Below are positions 25,276 through 34,338 of a stretch of DNA of 64,000 nucleotides, piece after piece. The position numbers were made by a program, and so were the translations under genes. The stretch's first letter is position 1; each line of letters opens with the position of its first letter. Under the pieces are notes generated by a model that did not search any database, had not been told where the DNA came from, and worked only from the letters and a program-made list of their open reading frames with translations. This stretch comes from Paenibacillus sp. HW567 (lineage in GTDB: Bacteria; Bacillota; Bacilli; Paenibacillales; Paenibacillaceae), in NCBI RefSeq assembly GCF_000374185.1, contig NZ_KB910518.1, positions 4,042,669 to 4,106,668 of the forward strand. Reading direction: 5' to 3'.

Positions 25276-27072
25276 CTACCCTTCCTTCTGTTTTAGCGGC
25301 AGCCGGATGACGGTCATGGTTCCTTTGCCCGGTTCACTCCGGGTCAGCATGCCATACGGCTCACCGACATACATATGAATGCGTTCCTCCACGTTCACAA
25401 TCCCGATGCCCGAGAGCTTGTTACCCACATGCCTGCGGCTTTGAACCTCCTTGAGATCGAAACCTTTTCCATTGTCTGCCACAGCCACCTGCAGGATTCT
25501 GTCCACACTTGTAATCTCCACGCTGATTTTGACTACGCGGCCTTCGTCCCCTCCGGCATGAAGGATGGAGTTCTCAACGATGGGCTGGAGGATAAACCGC
25601 GGAACAAGGCATTCGTACAGTTCATCCCGCTCCACCGTGCAGTTCAGCTCAAACGATTGGCCGTACCTGATCCGCTGGATCACCGCATAGTGCAGCAGGT
25701 TGTCGATTTCTTTGCGTAACGGAATCATTTCTTCCTGGTCCAGTATCGTGTTGTGCAGCAGCTCGGACAGTGAGCCAATGCCCTCCTCGACAATGGTGTT
25801 GCCGCTCATCATCGCGCTCCATTTCAGGGAATTCAGCGTATTGAACAAAAAATGCGGGTTAATCTGCGCCTGCAGCATTTTCAGCTCCGCGTCCCGTTTG
25901 GCCTTCTGCTCCTGCCCGACCTGATCAATCAGTTGCTTGAGCTGGCCGACCATCTGGGCGATGGTTTCGGTCAGCTTGCCCATTTCATCGGGCGGCGTTT
26001 CGGCGGACAAGCTAAGGTCCAGACGGCCCAGCTTGATATGCTTGGCATATTGCAGGAGCTCCCGCATCGGGGTGCTGATGCTCCTGTATACCCACATGGC
26101 CATCAGGGTCGAGAGCAGCAAAATAATCAGACTGATGTACAGAAGATTGCCGCGGATCTCCAGCAGCTCCGAGACAATATACGTATGCGGAATCAGTCCA
26201 ACCATATACCAGTCGGCGGAACGGATATAGGTGTTCGTCACCAGAACTCTTTTGCCGTCAATTTGTGTGTAGAATGACTTGTTCGCCTGGCCTTTAGTTA
26301 TTTTCCCGAACACCTCCTCCTGCTTGTAGGTTGTGCCTTGAGCGATATTCGGGTCAGCGGAAGAGACGACTGTGCCGAAGCCGTCAACGATATACAGCTT
26401 CCCTCCCGTTCCAAGATCCACATGCTCATATGTATTCCGTGTGAAGACTTTTCCGTCGATTACGATGATCAGATAGCCGATTTTTTGATTTAGATTATCC
26501 GCTGAGAAAATCACCCGGCTGAGCGCAATTTTGTCGGCTCCACGGTTCGAACGCAAATAATTCCACGTCGTATTGCCTTCGAACGGATTGATCCGCTTGA
26601 TCGACTCCGCGACCTGGCTGCCGGGATACCACTCAAAGCCCAAATCAAAAAAGGTGTCCATGCTCTCGGTTAACACGACCACATTGGACAGATTGCTGAG
26701 CCTGAACACCTGCTCACCCAGCACGTTGTTGATCTTGGTCTGGAATTCATTGCGCTCATAGTCGGTCATGGATTCCGCCCGCTTCAGCCCGTTCTGCAGC
26801 TCCTGGTTCACGATGATGGATTCGCTCAGCGTCTCATATTGGGCCAGCTCCCGCGACACGTTTACCGCCGATTCCGACAGAACCTGCATGGAGAAAGCGC
26901 TTAGCTTTTCCGATATCGAGTCCTCGTACCTGACGTTGGAATACAAGGTGACAAAGATGACGGGCAGCAATGAAGTGATAAAAAAAGCGCCGAGCAATCT
27001 GTTTTTTATCGAAAATCTTCGCAGAGAAGAGGAGCGTTTACTTCCATGAAGCTTATCACGTGGTATGTTCAT
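25276..27072 (-). CDS. YesM-type sensor histidine kinase
   Basis: 598 aa. N-terminal membrane helix (NRLLGAFFITSLLPVIFVTL), dCache-like extracellular sensing region (about 60-290), second membrane helix near 300-320, HAMP, His_kinase box QAQINPHFLFNTLNSLKW with His407, and HATPase_c (QPIVENSILHAG, then DNGKGF). AGGGGTG lies about 8 nt before ATG 27072. It is translated just ahead of its partner regulator. Presumably it senses the glycan handled by the downstream locus. Confidence 0.93.
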   Translation of the reverse strand: MNIPRDKLHGSKRSSSLRRFSIKNRLLGAFFITSLLPVIFVTLYSNVRYEDSISEKLSAFSMQVLSESAVNVSRELAQYETLSESIIVNQELQNGLKRAESMTDYERNEFQTKINNVLGEQVFRLSNLSNVVVLTESMDTFFDLGFEWYPGSQVAESIKRINPFEGNTTWNYLRSNRGADKIALSRVIFSADNLNQKIGYLIIVIDGKVFTRNTYEHVDLGTGGKLYIVDGFGTVVSSADPNIAQGTTYKQEEVFGKITKGQANKSFYTQIDGKRVLVTNTYIRSADWYMVGLIPHTYIVSELLEIRGNLLYISLIILLLSTLMAMWVYRSISTPMRELLQYAKHIKLGRLDLSLSAETPPDEMGKLTETIAQMVGQLKQLIDQVGQEQKAKRDAELKMLQAQINPHFLFNTLNSLKWSAMMSGNTIVEEGIGSLSELLHNTILDQEEMIPLRKEIDNLLHYAVIQRIRYGQSFELNCTVERDELYECLVPRFILQPIVENSILHAGGDEGRVVKISVEITSVDRILQVAVADNGKGFDLKEVQSRRHVGNKLSGIGIVNVEERIHMYVGEPYGMLTRSEPGKGTMTVIRLPLKQKEG

Positions 27073-27127
27073 GTTAACTTCACCCCTGTTTTCGACTTAT
27101 CACGACATATTCTCTATCATTCTATCA

Positions 27128-27176
27128 CAAAAAGACAGGATACCTTTCCTCAAAATCGAGGCAGGTATCCTGTCTG
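27128..27176 (-). terminator. Terminator of the nucleoside hydrolase gene
   Basis: On the minus strand AGACAGGATACCT pairs exactly with AGGTATCCTGTCT and is followed by five T. It ends the leftward nucleoside-hydrolase/importer transcript ahead of the yesM-like gene. Confidence 0.9.
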
Positions 27177-27255
27177 CAAATTTAACTGCCGAGCCCGGAA
27201 GTCTGGAAAACAAGTGGTCCGCTTGCCGCATTATATCGGCTTTTTGACGTTGATG

Positions 27256-28212
27256 TTACGACAACACGGCATCCATAACTAGCCGCAAAAAGCGGCGGTA
27301 GTCGGCCTGATAAGCGACATTGATATCCGGAAGCCCGGTCCAGGTATGATGATGGCGGGTATCCATCACGGTCATGCCCAGGGTCAGATGACCCTTCGTC
27401 TCGATGCCAACCTTGGCAGTCAAATATTGGATCAGCGAGGGATCAATGACAGCCGCAACGGCCATGGAATCTATCAGAACGCAATACGATTCAAAGCCGC
27501 GCCCAAGAACAAACCGGATCATCTGATGGAGAGCAGCCGCCTCCGGCTTATCCGAAGCCTCTAGCTCCAGAAGCTCCTCTTCGGTAAAATTCACATCGAA
27601 ATGGGTGGAAACATCGAGCCCGATCGCCTGGAGCGGAACCCCCGACTTGAATACATAATCAGCAGCCTCCGGGTCGACATATACGTTCCATTCACTCTGC
27701 GGATTGTCCCCGGTTGCGTTGGCTGTAGAATATCTGTTCAGGCCATAAGAGCCAGCAATGGCGGTTATGCCGGAGATCATAGGAATGATCTCCGGAGCCT
27801 TCATCATCGCCAGGGCAATATTGGTTAAAGGGGCGAGCGCGATAATATGGATATCCCCTGCGTTCTTTTTTATCATCTCCACTATTAAATCGACCGCGTG
27901 GCTCGTATACAGCGGGGTCACAGGGTCCGGCAAATGAACCTCAGCCTGTCCGTCTGAACCATGCGAGAACGGATCGGACGGAAGCTCGCGCACAAGCGGT
28001 CTGGCCATTCCTTTGGCCACAGGGATATCGGTACGTCCCAACAGCTCAACAACCTTCAGTGCGTTCGCACTTGTAATATCCACCGGGTAGTTTCCCGCAA
28101 CCGCAGTTATCGCCTCCACTGAAAGCACCCCGGATTTAATCGCAAGGATAAGGGCAAGGGAATCATCCATTCCAGGATCACAATCAATAATAACTTTTTT
28201 CAATTCGTTCAT
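27256..28212 (-). CDS. Inosine/uridine-preferring nucleoside hydrolase
   Basis: 318 aa, the normal length. The Ca2+-binding N-terminal motif IIDCDPGMDDSLAL contains Asp10, Asp12, Asp16 and Asp17. HIIALAPLTNIALAM and a GSYGLNRYSTANATGDNPQSE segment also fit the family; it hydrolyses ribonucleosides to base and ribose in the cytoplasm. GAGAGG sits directly against ATG 28212, whereas the TTG at 28203 (giving MKKVIIDCDP) has it at a proper 9-nt distance, so the true start may be 28203. It lies about 40 bp after a permease gene in the same direction, suggesting that the adjacent importer brings in a nucleoside-like or ribosylated compound. Confidence 0.9.
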   Translation of the reverse strand: MNELKKVIIDCDPGMDDSLALILAIKSGVLSVEAITAVAGNYPVDITSANALKVVELLGRTDIPVAKGMARPLVRELPSDPFSHGSDGQAEVHLPDPVTPLYTSHAVDLIVEMIKKNAGDIHIIALAPLTNIALAMMKAPEIIPMISGITAIAGSYGLNRYSTANATGDNPQSEWNVYVDPEAADYVFKSGVPLQAIGLDVSTHFDVNFTEEELLELEASDKPEAAALHQMIRFVLGRGFESYCVLIDSMAVAAVIDPSLIQYLTAKVGIETKGHLTLGMTVMDTRHHHTWTGLPDINVAYQADYRRFLRLVMDAVLS

Positions 28213-28253
28213 CCTCTCAAGGGTTGCTGCTCATTAGAGCATTTAAGCGGAGG

Positions 28254-29087
28254 CTATTTCACACTTCCCTGCGTAAGGCCGCTCACCAGATATCTTTGGA
28301 AAAAGACGGTCAGCAGAATGACAGGAAGGCTGGAAATCACACCGCTGGCAGACATGAGTCCGCGGTCCAGGCCTTTTTGGCTGACAAAGGTGCTGGTTAG
28401 CACCGGCATTGTTTTGGTCTCCTGACCGGTTAGCGTAACCGCGAATAAAAATTCATTCCAGCAGAAAATAAAGCAGATCAATCCGGTTGCCGCAATTCCG
28501 GGCATAACGACCGGCAGCACGATTCTCCAGAAGGTCTTCAAGCGGGAACAGCCATCAATCATGGCGGCTTCCTCCATATCCACAGGCAGTGAAGCGAAAA
28601 ATGAACGGAGCAGCCAGATCACAAGCGCCATATTCAAGGCTGTATAAGCGGCGATGAGCAGGAAATAGGTGTCCAGCATATGCGTACGGTATGCGACCAG
28701 GAAGACCGGCACAATAACAACCACCGGCGGGATCATTCTTGTCAGCAGCAGCAGGTTGGGCAGCAGCGTTCCGCCGATGCGAAAGCGTTCAATGCCATAC
28801 GCAGCCAATGCGCCAAAAATAACAGTGATCAGCGTTGCGATCCCGGAAATCAGCAGACTGTTGATTAGACTGGTCATAAAGTCGGGATGCTGGAACAGTT
28901 GGACATAGCTGCTGAACACCGGATGTTCCGGAATCCATATCGGCGGGATTGCCATCTGGTCGACGGGACGCTTGATCGAGGTCAGGATGACCCAAAGAAT
29001 CGGCAGCATGAAAAAGATAAAAAACAAACACAGCACAGCGGTTTTCAGTCCCGTTGTCAGGGTGGTGCGGATACGTTTAGTTCTCAT
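28254..29087 (-). CDS. Carbohydrate ABC permease (MalG-like)
   Basis: 277 aa with six predicted membrane helices. EAA loop DMEEAAMIDGCSRLKTFWRI followed by VLPVVMPGIAA; C-terminus SGLTQGSVK. Its ATG overlaps the stop of the upstream permease (ATGA). Partner of the MalF-like protein at 29084-29965 and the lipoprotein at 30058-31419. The nucleoside hydrolase is immediately downstream. Confidence 0.93.
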   Translation of the reverse strand: MRTKRIRTTLTTGLKTAVLCLFFIFFMLPILWVILTSIKRPVDQMAIPPIWIPEHPVFSSYVQLFQHPDFMTSLINSLLISGIATLITVIFGALAAYGIERFRIGGTLLPNLLLLTRMIPPVVVIVPVFLVAYRTHMLDTYFLLIAAYTALNMALVIWLLRSFFASLPVDMEEAAMIDGCSRLKTFWRIVLPVVMPGIAATGLICFIFCWNEFLFAVTLTGQETKTMPVLTSTFVSQKGLDRGLMSASGVISSLPVILLTVFFQRYLVSGLTQGSVK

Positions 29088-29965
29088 CGTGTCTTCCCTC
29101 CCCGGTTCACAAAGGTAAGCAGCCCGAAGATTACAACACCAAGCACCAGTATCACGCCTGAGGATACCGCAGAGGCATATCCCATGTCATAACGGCTGAA
29201 GGCGATTTTATAGTTATAAATGGACACCATTTCCGTCGCCGTGCCCGGCCCGCCGCTGGTCAGGATATAGACCAGATCGAACGTGCGCATCGCATCCATA
29301 GCGCGAATAATGCCTACTGACAGCACACCTGGAAGCACCAGGGGCAGCGTCATCCGCCAGAACTCCCGCCATTTCGAGGCGCCGTCCATCTGCGCCGCTT
29401 CATAAATTTCATGCGAAATGCCCTGGAGACCCGCCAGAATCAGCAGCATAACAAACGGCGTCCACTGCCAGACATCGGCAAGAATGACCGAAAACATGGC
29501 CCAGCCAGGCTCCGTCAGCAGCTTGGATGTATCAAAGGGGATATGGAAAAATTCAAGGATGGGCCCGAGCGGCGTGAAGTCCGGCAACAGAAACAAACGC
29601 CAGGCTACACCCACTACGACGGGAACCATCATCATCGGAATCATGAACGAGACCTTAAAAAGGGTTTTGCCCCATACCTGCCCGTTAAGCAGCAAAGCAA
29701 GCACCATACCGAGCACAAGCTCCGCCCCAACGGCGCCTATGGTGAACGTAACGCTTTTCCCAAGTGAATTCAGAAAATTATGATCTGACAGCAGCCTGGA
29801 GAAGTTGTCCAGTCCGGTAAAACGTATCCCGAGGTCGGGACGCTGCAGCGGATATGAAAAAAAGCTTAACCCCAGCGCTACAGCAATCGGAATCAATAAC
29901 ACGACCACGACAATTAGCACACCAGGCAGTACAAATCCCCATTTCTCACGCGATTTGGAGAGCAT
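29084..29965 (-). CDS. Sugar ABC permease (MalF/UgpA-like)
   Basis: 293 aa. Starts MLSKSREKWGFVLPGVLIVV, with an EAA loop (YEAAQMDGASKWREFWRM) and a hydrophobic C-terminal helix. The ribosome binding site is weak (AAGG about 13 nt before ATG 29965), so expression may be lower than that of the lipoprotein, as is common. A stable hairpin (29999-30024) separates it from the lipoprotein gene. Confidence 0.92.
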   Translation of the reverse strand: MLSKSREKWGFVLPGVLIVVVVLLIPIAVALGLSFFSYPLQRPDLGIRFTGLDNFSRLLSDHNFLNSLGKSVTFTIGAVGAELVLGMVLALLLNGQVWGKTLFKVSFMIPMMMVPVVVGVAWRLFLLPDFTPLGPILEFFHIPFDTSKLLTEPGWAMFSVILADVWQWTPFVMLLILAGLQGISHEIYEAAQMDGASKWREFWRMTLPLVLPGVLSVGIIRAMDAMRTFDLVYILTSGGPGTATEMVSIYNYKIAFSRYDMGYASAVSSGVILVLGVVIFGLLTFVNRGGKTR

Positions 29966-29998
29966 ATCAGCAAAACCGCCTTACCCTTTATAATGGTT

Positions 29999-30024
29999 GG
30001 AGAAGGAAGAGTTCTTCCTTCTCC
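29999..30024 (-). other. Intra-operon hairpin between binding protein and permease
   Basis: GGAGAAGGAAG pairs with CTTCCTTCTCC over four bases with no following T-run. Such structures after a binding-protein gene protect its mRNA from 3' decay and set higher lipoprotein than permease levels, as in malE-malF; that function is inferred. Confidence 0.6.
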
Positions 30025-30057
30025 GGTATAGTCTTGCAGGTGATTCATGTAAGCCTT

Positions 30058-31419
30058 CTAGTACCCTCTGGAGCTCATCAGGTCATCATATTCCTTTGCG
30101 GCCTGGTCCAGAGCTTCCTGGGCGGACTGCTCACCGTTCAGGAACCTCGACACTGCGCTCGGCAGAATATCGCCTGTAATTGTCGCGCCTTCCGAGATCA
30201 GTGGCAGCGGCTCCAGCCGGAACGAGTTCATAATGTCTGCATGGGGCGCATAGAAGCTATACTCCTTGGCAAGCTTACCAGTCAGTACAGAGGTCCGGGC
30301 CGGAATATTGCCGGCTGGAGCTGCTTTTTCCATCATTTCCTGGCTGGTTGCAAATTCAATCCAGTCATAGGCTTCTTCCTTCAGCTTAGAAGAACCCGTA
30401 ACGACAAAGCCAAACGGCAGATAGAAGCGTTTAATATCGCCCGTATCCTCTTTCACTCCCGGAATTGCGGAGAAACCGACTTTACCGACAACCTTGGACT
30501 GATTAGGGTCCTGTGCAACCTGGGCAATCGTTGTAGCCATTTCAGCCATGGCACTGCGGCCCTGCAGGAATTCCCCGGATGCATCTGACCAGCCGTACTG
30601 CTTGGAGGCTGCCGATGTATATTGGAACAGCTCCTTCAGGTCGTTCAGCGCCTTAACGCCTGCTTCGTTGTCGAACTGCTGTTTATAGCCGGCATCATAC
30701 AGATCACCGCCGTAATTGAACAGACGGTTATAAAAGGCAAAGCCGAGCAGGATGCTTTTCTCGCCCATTAGGGTTACACCGCTTAAATTCTCATCCGGCC
30801 GATTGAAAAATTCCGCAATTTCCTTATACTGCTGCATGGTCTTCGGTGGAGCGAGCTCATAGCCGTATTTGGCCTGGAAGGCGGCCTTCTCCTTCTCATC
30901 ATTGAAGAGATCGGTCCGGTATAATATCCCCTGAGTCTCGTTCATATAAGGTACAAAATACAATTCTTTATTCTCGCCAAAATAAGCATTTTCGATGCCG
31001 GGGAAGTCATCCAGCTTAAGCGCGCTGAGCTTGGCCTCATCGGTGGCTACGGGGACGATATAGTTTGGCACCTGTAGTTCGGAAACCCAGCCGATCGGAA
31101 CATAAGCTAGATCAAAATCGGCAGAACCGGAGGTGAACTTGAGCGTCAGTTGCTGATGATATTGGTCATAAGGGAGTTCAACCACCTTCACCTTCACCCC
31201 GTATTTCGCCTCAAAATCAGGAATAATGCTCTTGAATGCATCCGCATGCGAGCTTTTCTCTGCCATAATGGTGAGTGTTTTGGACTCTCCGGAAGGAGCC
31301 GATGAGGCTTCTCCGGCTGCCCCGGTGTTAGAGGCTGTAGAGTTGTTTGAACAAGCTCCCAGAACAGCCGTTAGGCTCAGAACAATCGACATTAGCCAAC
31401 TTTTTTTCTTTACGCTCAT
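30058..31419 (-). CDS. Extracellular solute-binding lipoprotein (family 1)
   Basis: About 453 aa. Signal peptide with lipobox LGAC (Cys23), low-complexity linker, then a family-1 domain (LTIMAEKSSHADAFKSIIPD, FTSGSADFDLAYVPIGW). I start it at ATG 31419, which has GAGGAG about 10 nt upstream, rather than at an in-frame ATG six codons earlier. First gene of the operon that continues with two permeases and the nucleoside hydrolase. Ligand unknown; the hydrolase suggests a nucleoside or ribosylated sugar. An AraC regulator gene is divergent. Confidence 0.9.
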   Translation of the reverse strand: MSVKKKSWLMSIVLSLTAVLGACSNNSTASNTGAAGEASSAPSGESKTLTIMAEKSSHADAFKSIIPDFEAKYGVKVKVVELPYDQYHQQLTLKFTSGSADFDLAYVPIGWVSELQVPNYIVPVATDEAKLSALKLDDFPGIENAYFGENKELYFVPYMNETQGILYRTDLFNDEKEKAAFQAKYGYELAPPKTMQQYKEIAEFFNRPDENLSGVTLMGEKSILLGFAFYNRLFNYGGDLYDAGYKQQFDNEAGVKALNDLKELFQYTSAASKQYGWSDASGEFLQGRSAMAEMATTIAQVAQDPNQSKVVGKVGFSAIPGVKEDTGDIKRFYLPFGFVVTGSSKLKEEAYDWIEFATSQEMMEKAAPAGNIPARTSVLTGKLAKEYSFYAPHADIMNSFRLEPLPLISEGATITGDILPSAVSRFLNGEQSAQEALDQAAKEYDDLMSSRGY

Positions 31420-31597
31420 CAGTAGACCACTCCTCAATGTGTGTAGTAATGTCAGATTGTCTAACGCAAGACTGTTTTTCCATTGCAGTTTAACATACCA
31501 ACTGATAGGATAGTACCAATAATCTATGCTTTACATCACCCTAAATCGGTCATTTTTTTTAATGATTCGGCTAACCTGTTTGAAATGGAGGGTAAAA

Positions 31598-32353
31598 ATG
31601 GATCGGCTGCTGTTTCTTTTCCATACAAAGCATTCCAAAAACACCTATATTCAGCTACATCAGCATGAATGCTATGAGCTTGTCTATTATTTCACTGGAA
31701 GCGGGATTACCAATATCGGCTCGACCAGCTATACAATCAAGCCTGGCAGCTTTTCTGTCATGTCGCCGCGAGTCCTGCATGATGAGCAGCATGACGTCGA
31801 GTCCGAGCTTCTGTTCATTGGCTTTCACTGTGAGAATGATGCAGCTATTCAGAACCTGAACAAGCTGTTTGAAGATGACGAGAAGAACACCATCCGCCAG
31901 CTCATGCTGCGCATGGAACATGAATTCACGGAGCAGCAGGAAGGGTTCTTTGATATGCTGAACCTGCTCGTCCAGGAATTGACCACACAGATCCAGCGGC
32001 TGGCCCGCTTGAACAAACCGATGCGGCCCTATGGAGGGCGGCTTAGATATGTAATGAATTTCATGGATGAGCATTTCCGGCAGCATATCTCAGTGGAAAC
32101 CCTGGCTAAAATGTCCGGATACAGCTATGACCGCTTCAGGCATTTATTCAAAGAAACAGCCGAGATCTCTCCCCAGCAGTATTTGCAGCGCAAAAGGCTG
32201 GAGTATGCAAAGTCGCTCCTATTGCAGACCCAGATGCCCATATCTGAAATTGCTGAAAAATCAGGATTCGTGAAGGACTCCCAGTTCTGTACGATTTTCA
32301 AACGGGAAACGGGACTTACGCCGCTGAAATTCAGACGCCAGCCCGGCGGGTGA
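31598..32353 (+). CDS. AraC-family transcriptional regulator with cupin sensor
   Basis: About 251 aa. N-terminal AraC-binding cupin (HQHECYELVYYFTGSG and YTIKPGSFSVMSPRVLHDEQ) followed by two helix-turn-helix motifs (VETLAKMSGYSYDRFRHLFK and EIAEKSGFVKDSQFCTIFKR). I start it at ATG 31598, preceded by GGAGGG at 5 nt; in-frame upstream ATGs lack a site. Divergent from the lipoprotein gene across about 180 bp, so it probably controls the importer/nucleoside-hydrolase operon in response to a small effector. It ends before a dispersed repeat. Confidence 0.9.
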   Translation: MDRLLFLFHTKHSKNTYIQLHQHECYELVYYFTGSGITNIGSTSYTIKPGSFSVMSPRVLHDEQHDVESELLFIGFHCENDAAIQNLNKLFEDDEKNTIRQLMLRMEHEFTEQQEGFFDMLNLLVQELTTQIQRLARLNKPMRPYGGRLRYVMNFMDEHFRQHISVETLAKMSGYSYDRFRHLFKETAEISPQQYLQRKRLEYAKSLLLQTQMPISEIAEKSGFVKDSQFCTIFKRETGLTPLKFRRQPGG

Positions 32354-32421
32354 ATCGTTAATTATTGCCAGCTTCTACCCAGACCAAAACCAGGAAAATT
32401 CTAGGTTTTCCTTTTTGAGAA

Positions 32422-32730
32422 TCTAGTAGATCGGAAGAGTCTGCCCGTTTGTAACGGACTGAACCGCTCTTATTTCTGCTGGAAGTCATTTTTCCGCAAG
32501 TGAACGGACTCCAGCGCCCTTATGGGCAGACATTCACCCCAAATGTACCTGCCGAAGAGGCAATAAGCGCTTCACGGTCCGCTAGCTCGGCTAAATGTAC
32601 CCCTTCCGGGAAAGTAAAGGCTTTACGGTCCGTTAAGGCACAGAAGGAAGGATAGGATTAATCTGCTCTCCCCCCGAACCACAAAGGCGCCGTTCTACGC
32701 CTCAGCTTTAGAACGGATGCTGATCTAGCG
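32422..32730 (-). repeat. Dispersed intergenic repeat, copy A
   Basis: About 310 bp, reverse orientation relative to copies at 60911-61273 and 62948-63385. Shared landmarks on its own sense strand, in order: GTTCTAAAG, TTCGGGG, ACGGACCGTAAAGC, GGTACATTTAGCC, a second CGGACCGTGAAGCGCTTATT, GCCTCTTCGGCAGG, GTGAATGTC, GCTGGAGTCCGTTC, CTTGCGGAAAAA and TCAGTCCGTT. No protein is encoded. It fills the gap between the AraC gene and bglA. Confidence 0.85.
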
Positions 32731-32745
32731 AAAGAAATTGCCCGC

Positions 32746-32798
32746 AAAAAAAACAGTACGCAGCCCTGATACCACTCAGGCCGCATACTGTTTTTTTA
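32746..32798. terminator. Bidirectional terminator after the 6-phospho-beta-glucosidase gene
   Basis: AAACAGTA pairs with TACTGTTT around an inner CCTGA/TCAGG hairpin, with an A-run on the left and a T-run on the right, so it can end transcription in either direction. It lies about 50 bp beyond the bglA stop. Confidence 0.8.
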
Positions 32799-32848
32799 TT
32801 GTGTATCTGCTCTATGTGCTCTACTATCTGGCGACGCTTATCCCTGGA

Positions 32849-34312
32849 TCAGTCCAGATTAGCACCGTTCGAGGCAATCACTTGCTTATACCAGTGGAAG
32901 CTCTTTTTCTTCAGCCGATTCAGCGTTCCGCCCCCTTCATCGTCCTGATCGACATAGATCACGCCGTAACGCTTGGACATTTCGGAGGTGGAGGCGCTGA
33001 TAATATCAATGGCCCCCCAACTGGTGTAGCCCATCACATCGACACCGTCCAGAACGGCTTCCTTCACTTGTGTGATATGCTTGCGCAAATAGTCAATCCG
33101 GTAGTCGTCGATGATCGACCCGTCTTCCTCCACCTTGTCCTTCGCTCCCAGGCCGTTCTCCACGACAAACAGCGGAAGCTGGTAGCGGTCGTACAGCTCC
33201 TTGAGCACAATGCGCAGACCGATCGGGTCAAGCTGCCAGCCCCATTCGGTAATCTGCAGGTTCGGATTCTTCACCGTGCTGAACAGATTGCCGCCAGTCA
33301 CTCCGTACTTTTCGGGGTCCACGGTGGAGATCAGCGAGGTATAGTAGCTGAAGGAGATGAAGTCTACCGTATGCTCCCGCAGCAGTTGCTCGTCTCCCGG
33401 CTCCACGGCAAGCTGAATGTTATTCTCGGCAAAATACCGTTTCACGAACGGAGGATAGCTTCCTCTCGCCTGAACATCCGTATGCAGCAGATTGAGCTGA
33501 TTATCCACTTGTGCCTGAAGCACATCCTCCGGGCTGCTGGTTGCCGGATAATGAATCATCCGCGCCAGCATGCAGCCGATTTTGAAGTCGGGATTGATCT
33601 CCCGGGCCTTTCTCGTAGCCAGGCTGCTCGCCACAAATTGATGATGCAGCGCCTGATAGGAAGCCTCGCGGATATTCTCTACGGTGTCCTCAACTACACC
33701 GCCGCCGGTAAAAGGCTCGATGACGGTGGTGTTAATCTCGTTGAAGGTCAGCCAATATTTAACTTTATCCTTATATCTGTTCATCACAGTCTCTGCGTAT
33801 TTCTCATAGAAAGCAATAACCTTGCGGTTTCTCCAGCCGCCGTACTTCAGCACAAGCGACAGCGGCATTTCATAGTGGGAGAGCGTAACGAGCGGCTCGA
33901 TGTTAAACTTGCGCATTTCGTCGAACATGTCGTCATAGAACTGCAGCCCTTTTTCATTCGGCTCGGCATCATCGCCGTTCGGGAAAATGCGCGGCCAGTT
34001 GATCGACATGCGGAACACCTTGAAGCCCAGCTCCCCGAACAAAGCGATATCCTCCTTGTACCGGTGGTAGAAATCAATCCCGTAACGCTTCGGATAGCCT
34101 TCGGCTGACGTATGCTGCATGGCGCGCTGAATGGATTCACTGGTGACATGCATCAGCTCTTTAAGATTGGTATAATCCTTTTTCTTAAAATACGGTACCA
34201 TATCGGCGGTGGACAGGCCCTTGCCGTCTTCGGCATAAGCGCCCTCTGCCTGGTTGGCGGCAATGGCGCCGCCCCACAGGAACCCTTCCGGAAATCCTTG
34301 TTGATTGCTCAA
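32849..34312 (-). CDS. bglA: GH1 6-phospho-beta-glucosidase
   Basis: 487 aa, usual GH1 length. N-terminal signature FPEGFLWGGAIAANQAEGAY, acid/base Glu in WLTFNEIN, nucleophile Glu in LFVVENGLG. The late segment SKRYGVIYVDQDDEGGGT and KKSFHWYKQVI carries the Ser-Lys-Tyr phosphate-binding pattern of 6-phospho enzymes. It hydrolyses the phosphorylated beta-glucosides delivered by the adjacent EII permease to glucose 6-phosphate and aglycone. Third gene of the licT-bglP-bglA operon, about 25 bp after bglP. The symbol follows operon position; bglH is equally used. Confidence 0.93.
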   Translation of the reverse strand: MSNQQGFPEGFLWGGAIAANQAEGAYAEDGKGLSTADMVPYFKKKDYTNLKELMHVTSESIQRAMQHTSAEGYPKRYGIDFYHRYKEDIALFGELGFKVFRMSINWPRIFPNGDDAEPNEKGLQFYDDMFDEMRKFNIEPLVTLSHYEMPLSLVLKYGGWRNRKVIAFYEKYAETVMNRYKDKVKYWLTFNEINTTVIEPFTGGGVVEDTVENIREASYQALHHQFVASSLATRKAREINPDFKIGCMLARMIHYPATSSPEDVLQAQVDNQLNLLHTDVQARGSYPPFVKRYFAENNIQLAVEPGDEQLLREHTVDFISFSYYTSLISTVDPEKYGVTGGNLFSTVKNPNLQITEWGWQLDPIGLRIVLKELYDRYQLPLFVVENGLGAKDKVEEDGSIIDDYRIDYLRKHITQVKEAVLDGVDVMGYTSWGAIDIISASTSEMSKRYGVIYVDQDDEGGGTLNRLKKKSFHWYKQVIASNGANLD

Positions 34313-34338
34313 TTTGCCCGTCTCCTTGTCATCTTAGA

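Noticed and set aside
32738..34108. Long plus-strand open frame opposite the GH1 gene
   Set aside because: Antisense to a well-conserved GH1 enzyme with proper start and catalytic motifs; its translation has no recognisable domain and begins without a ribosome binding site inside a terminator.
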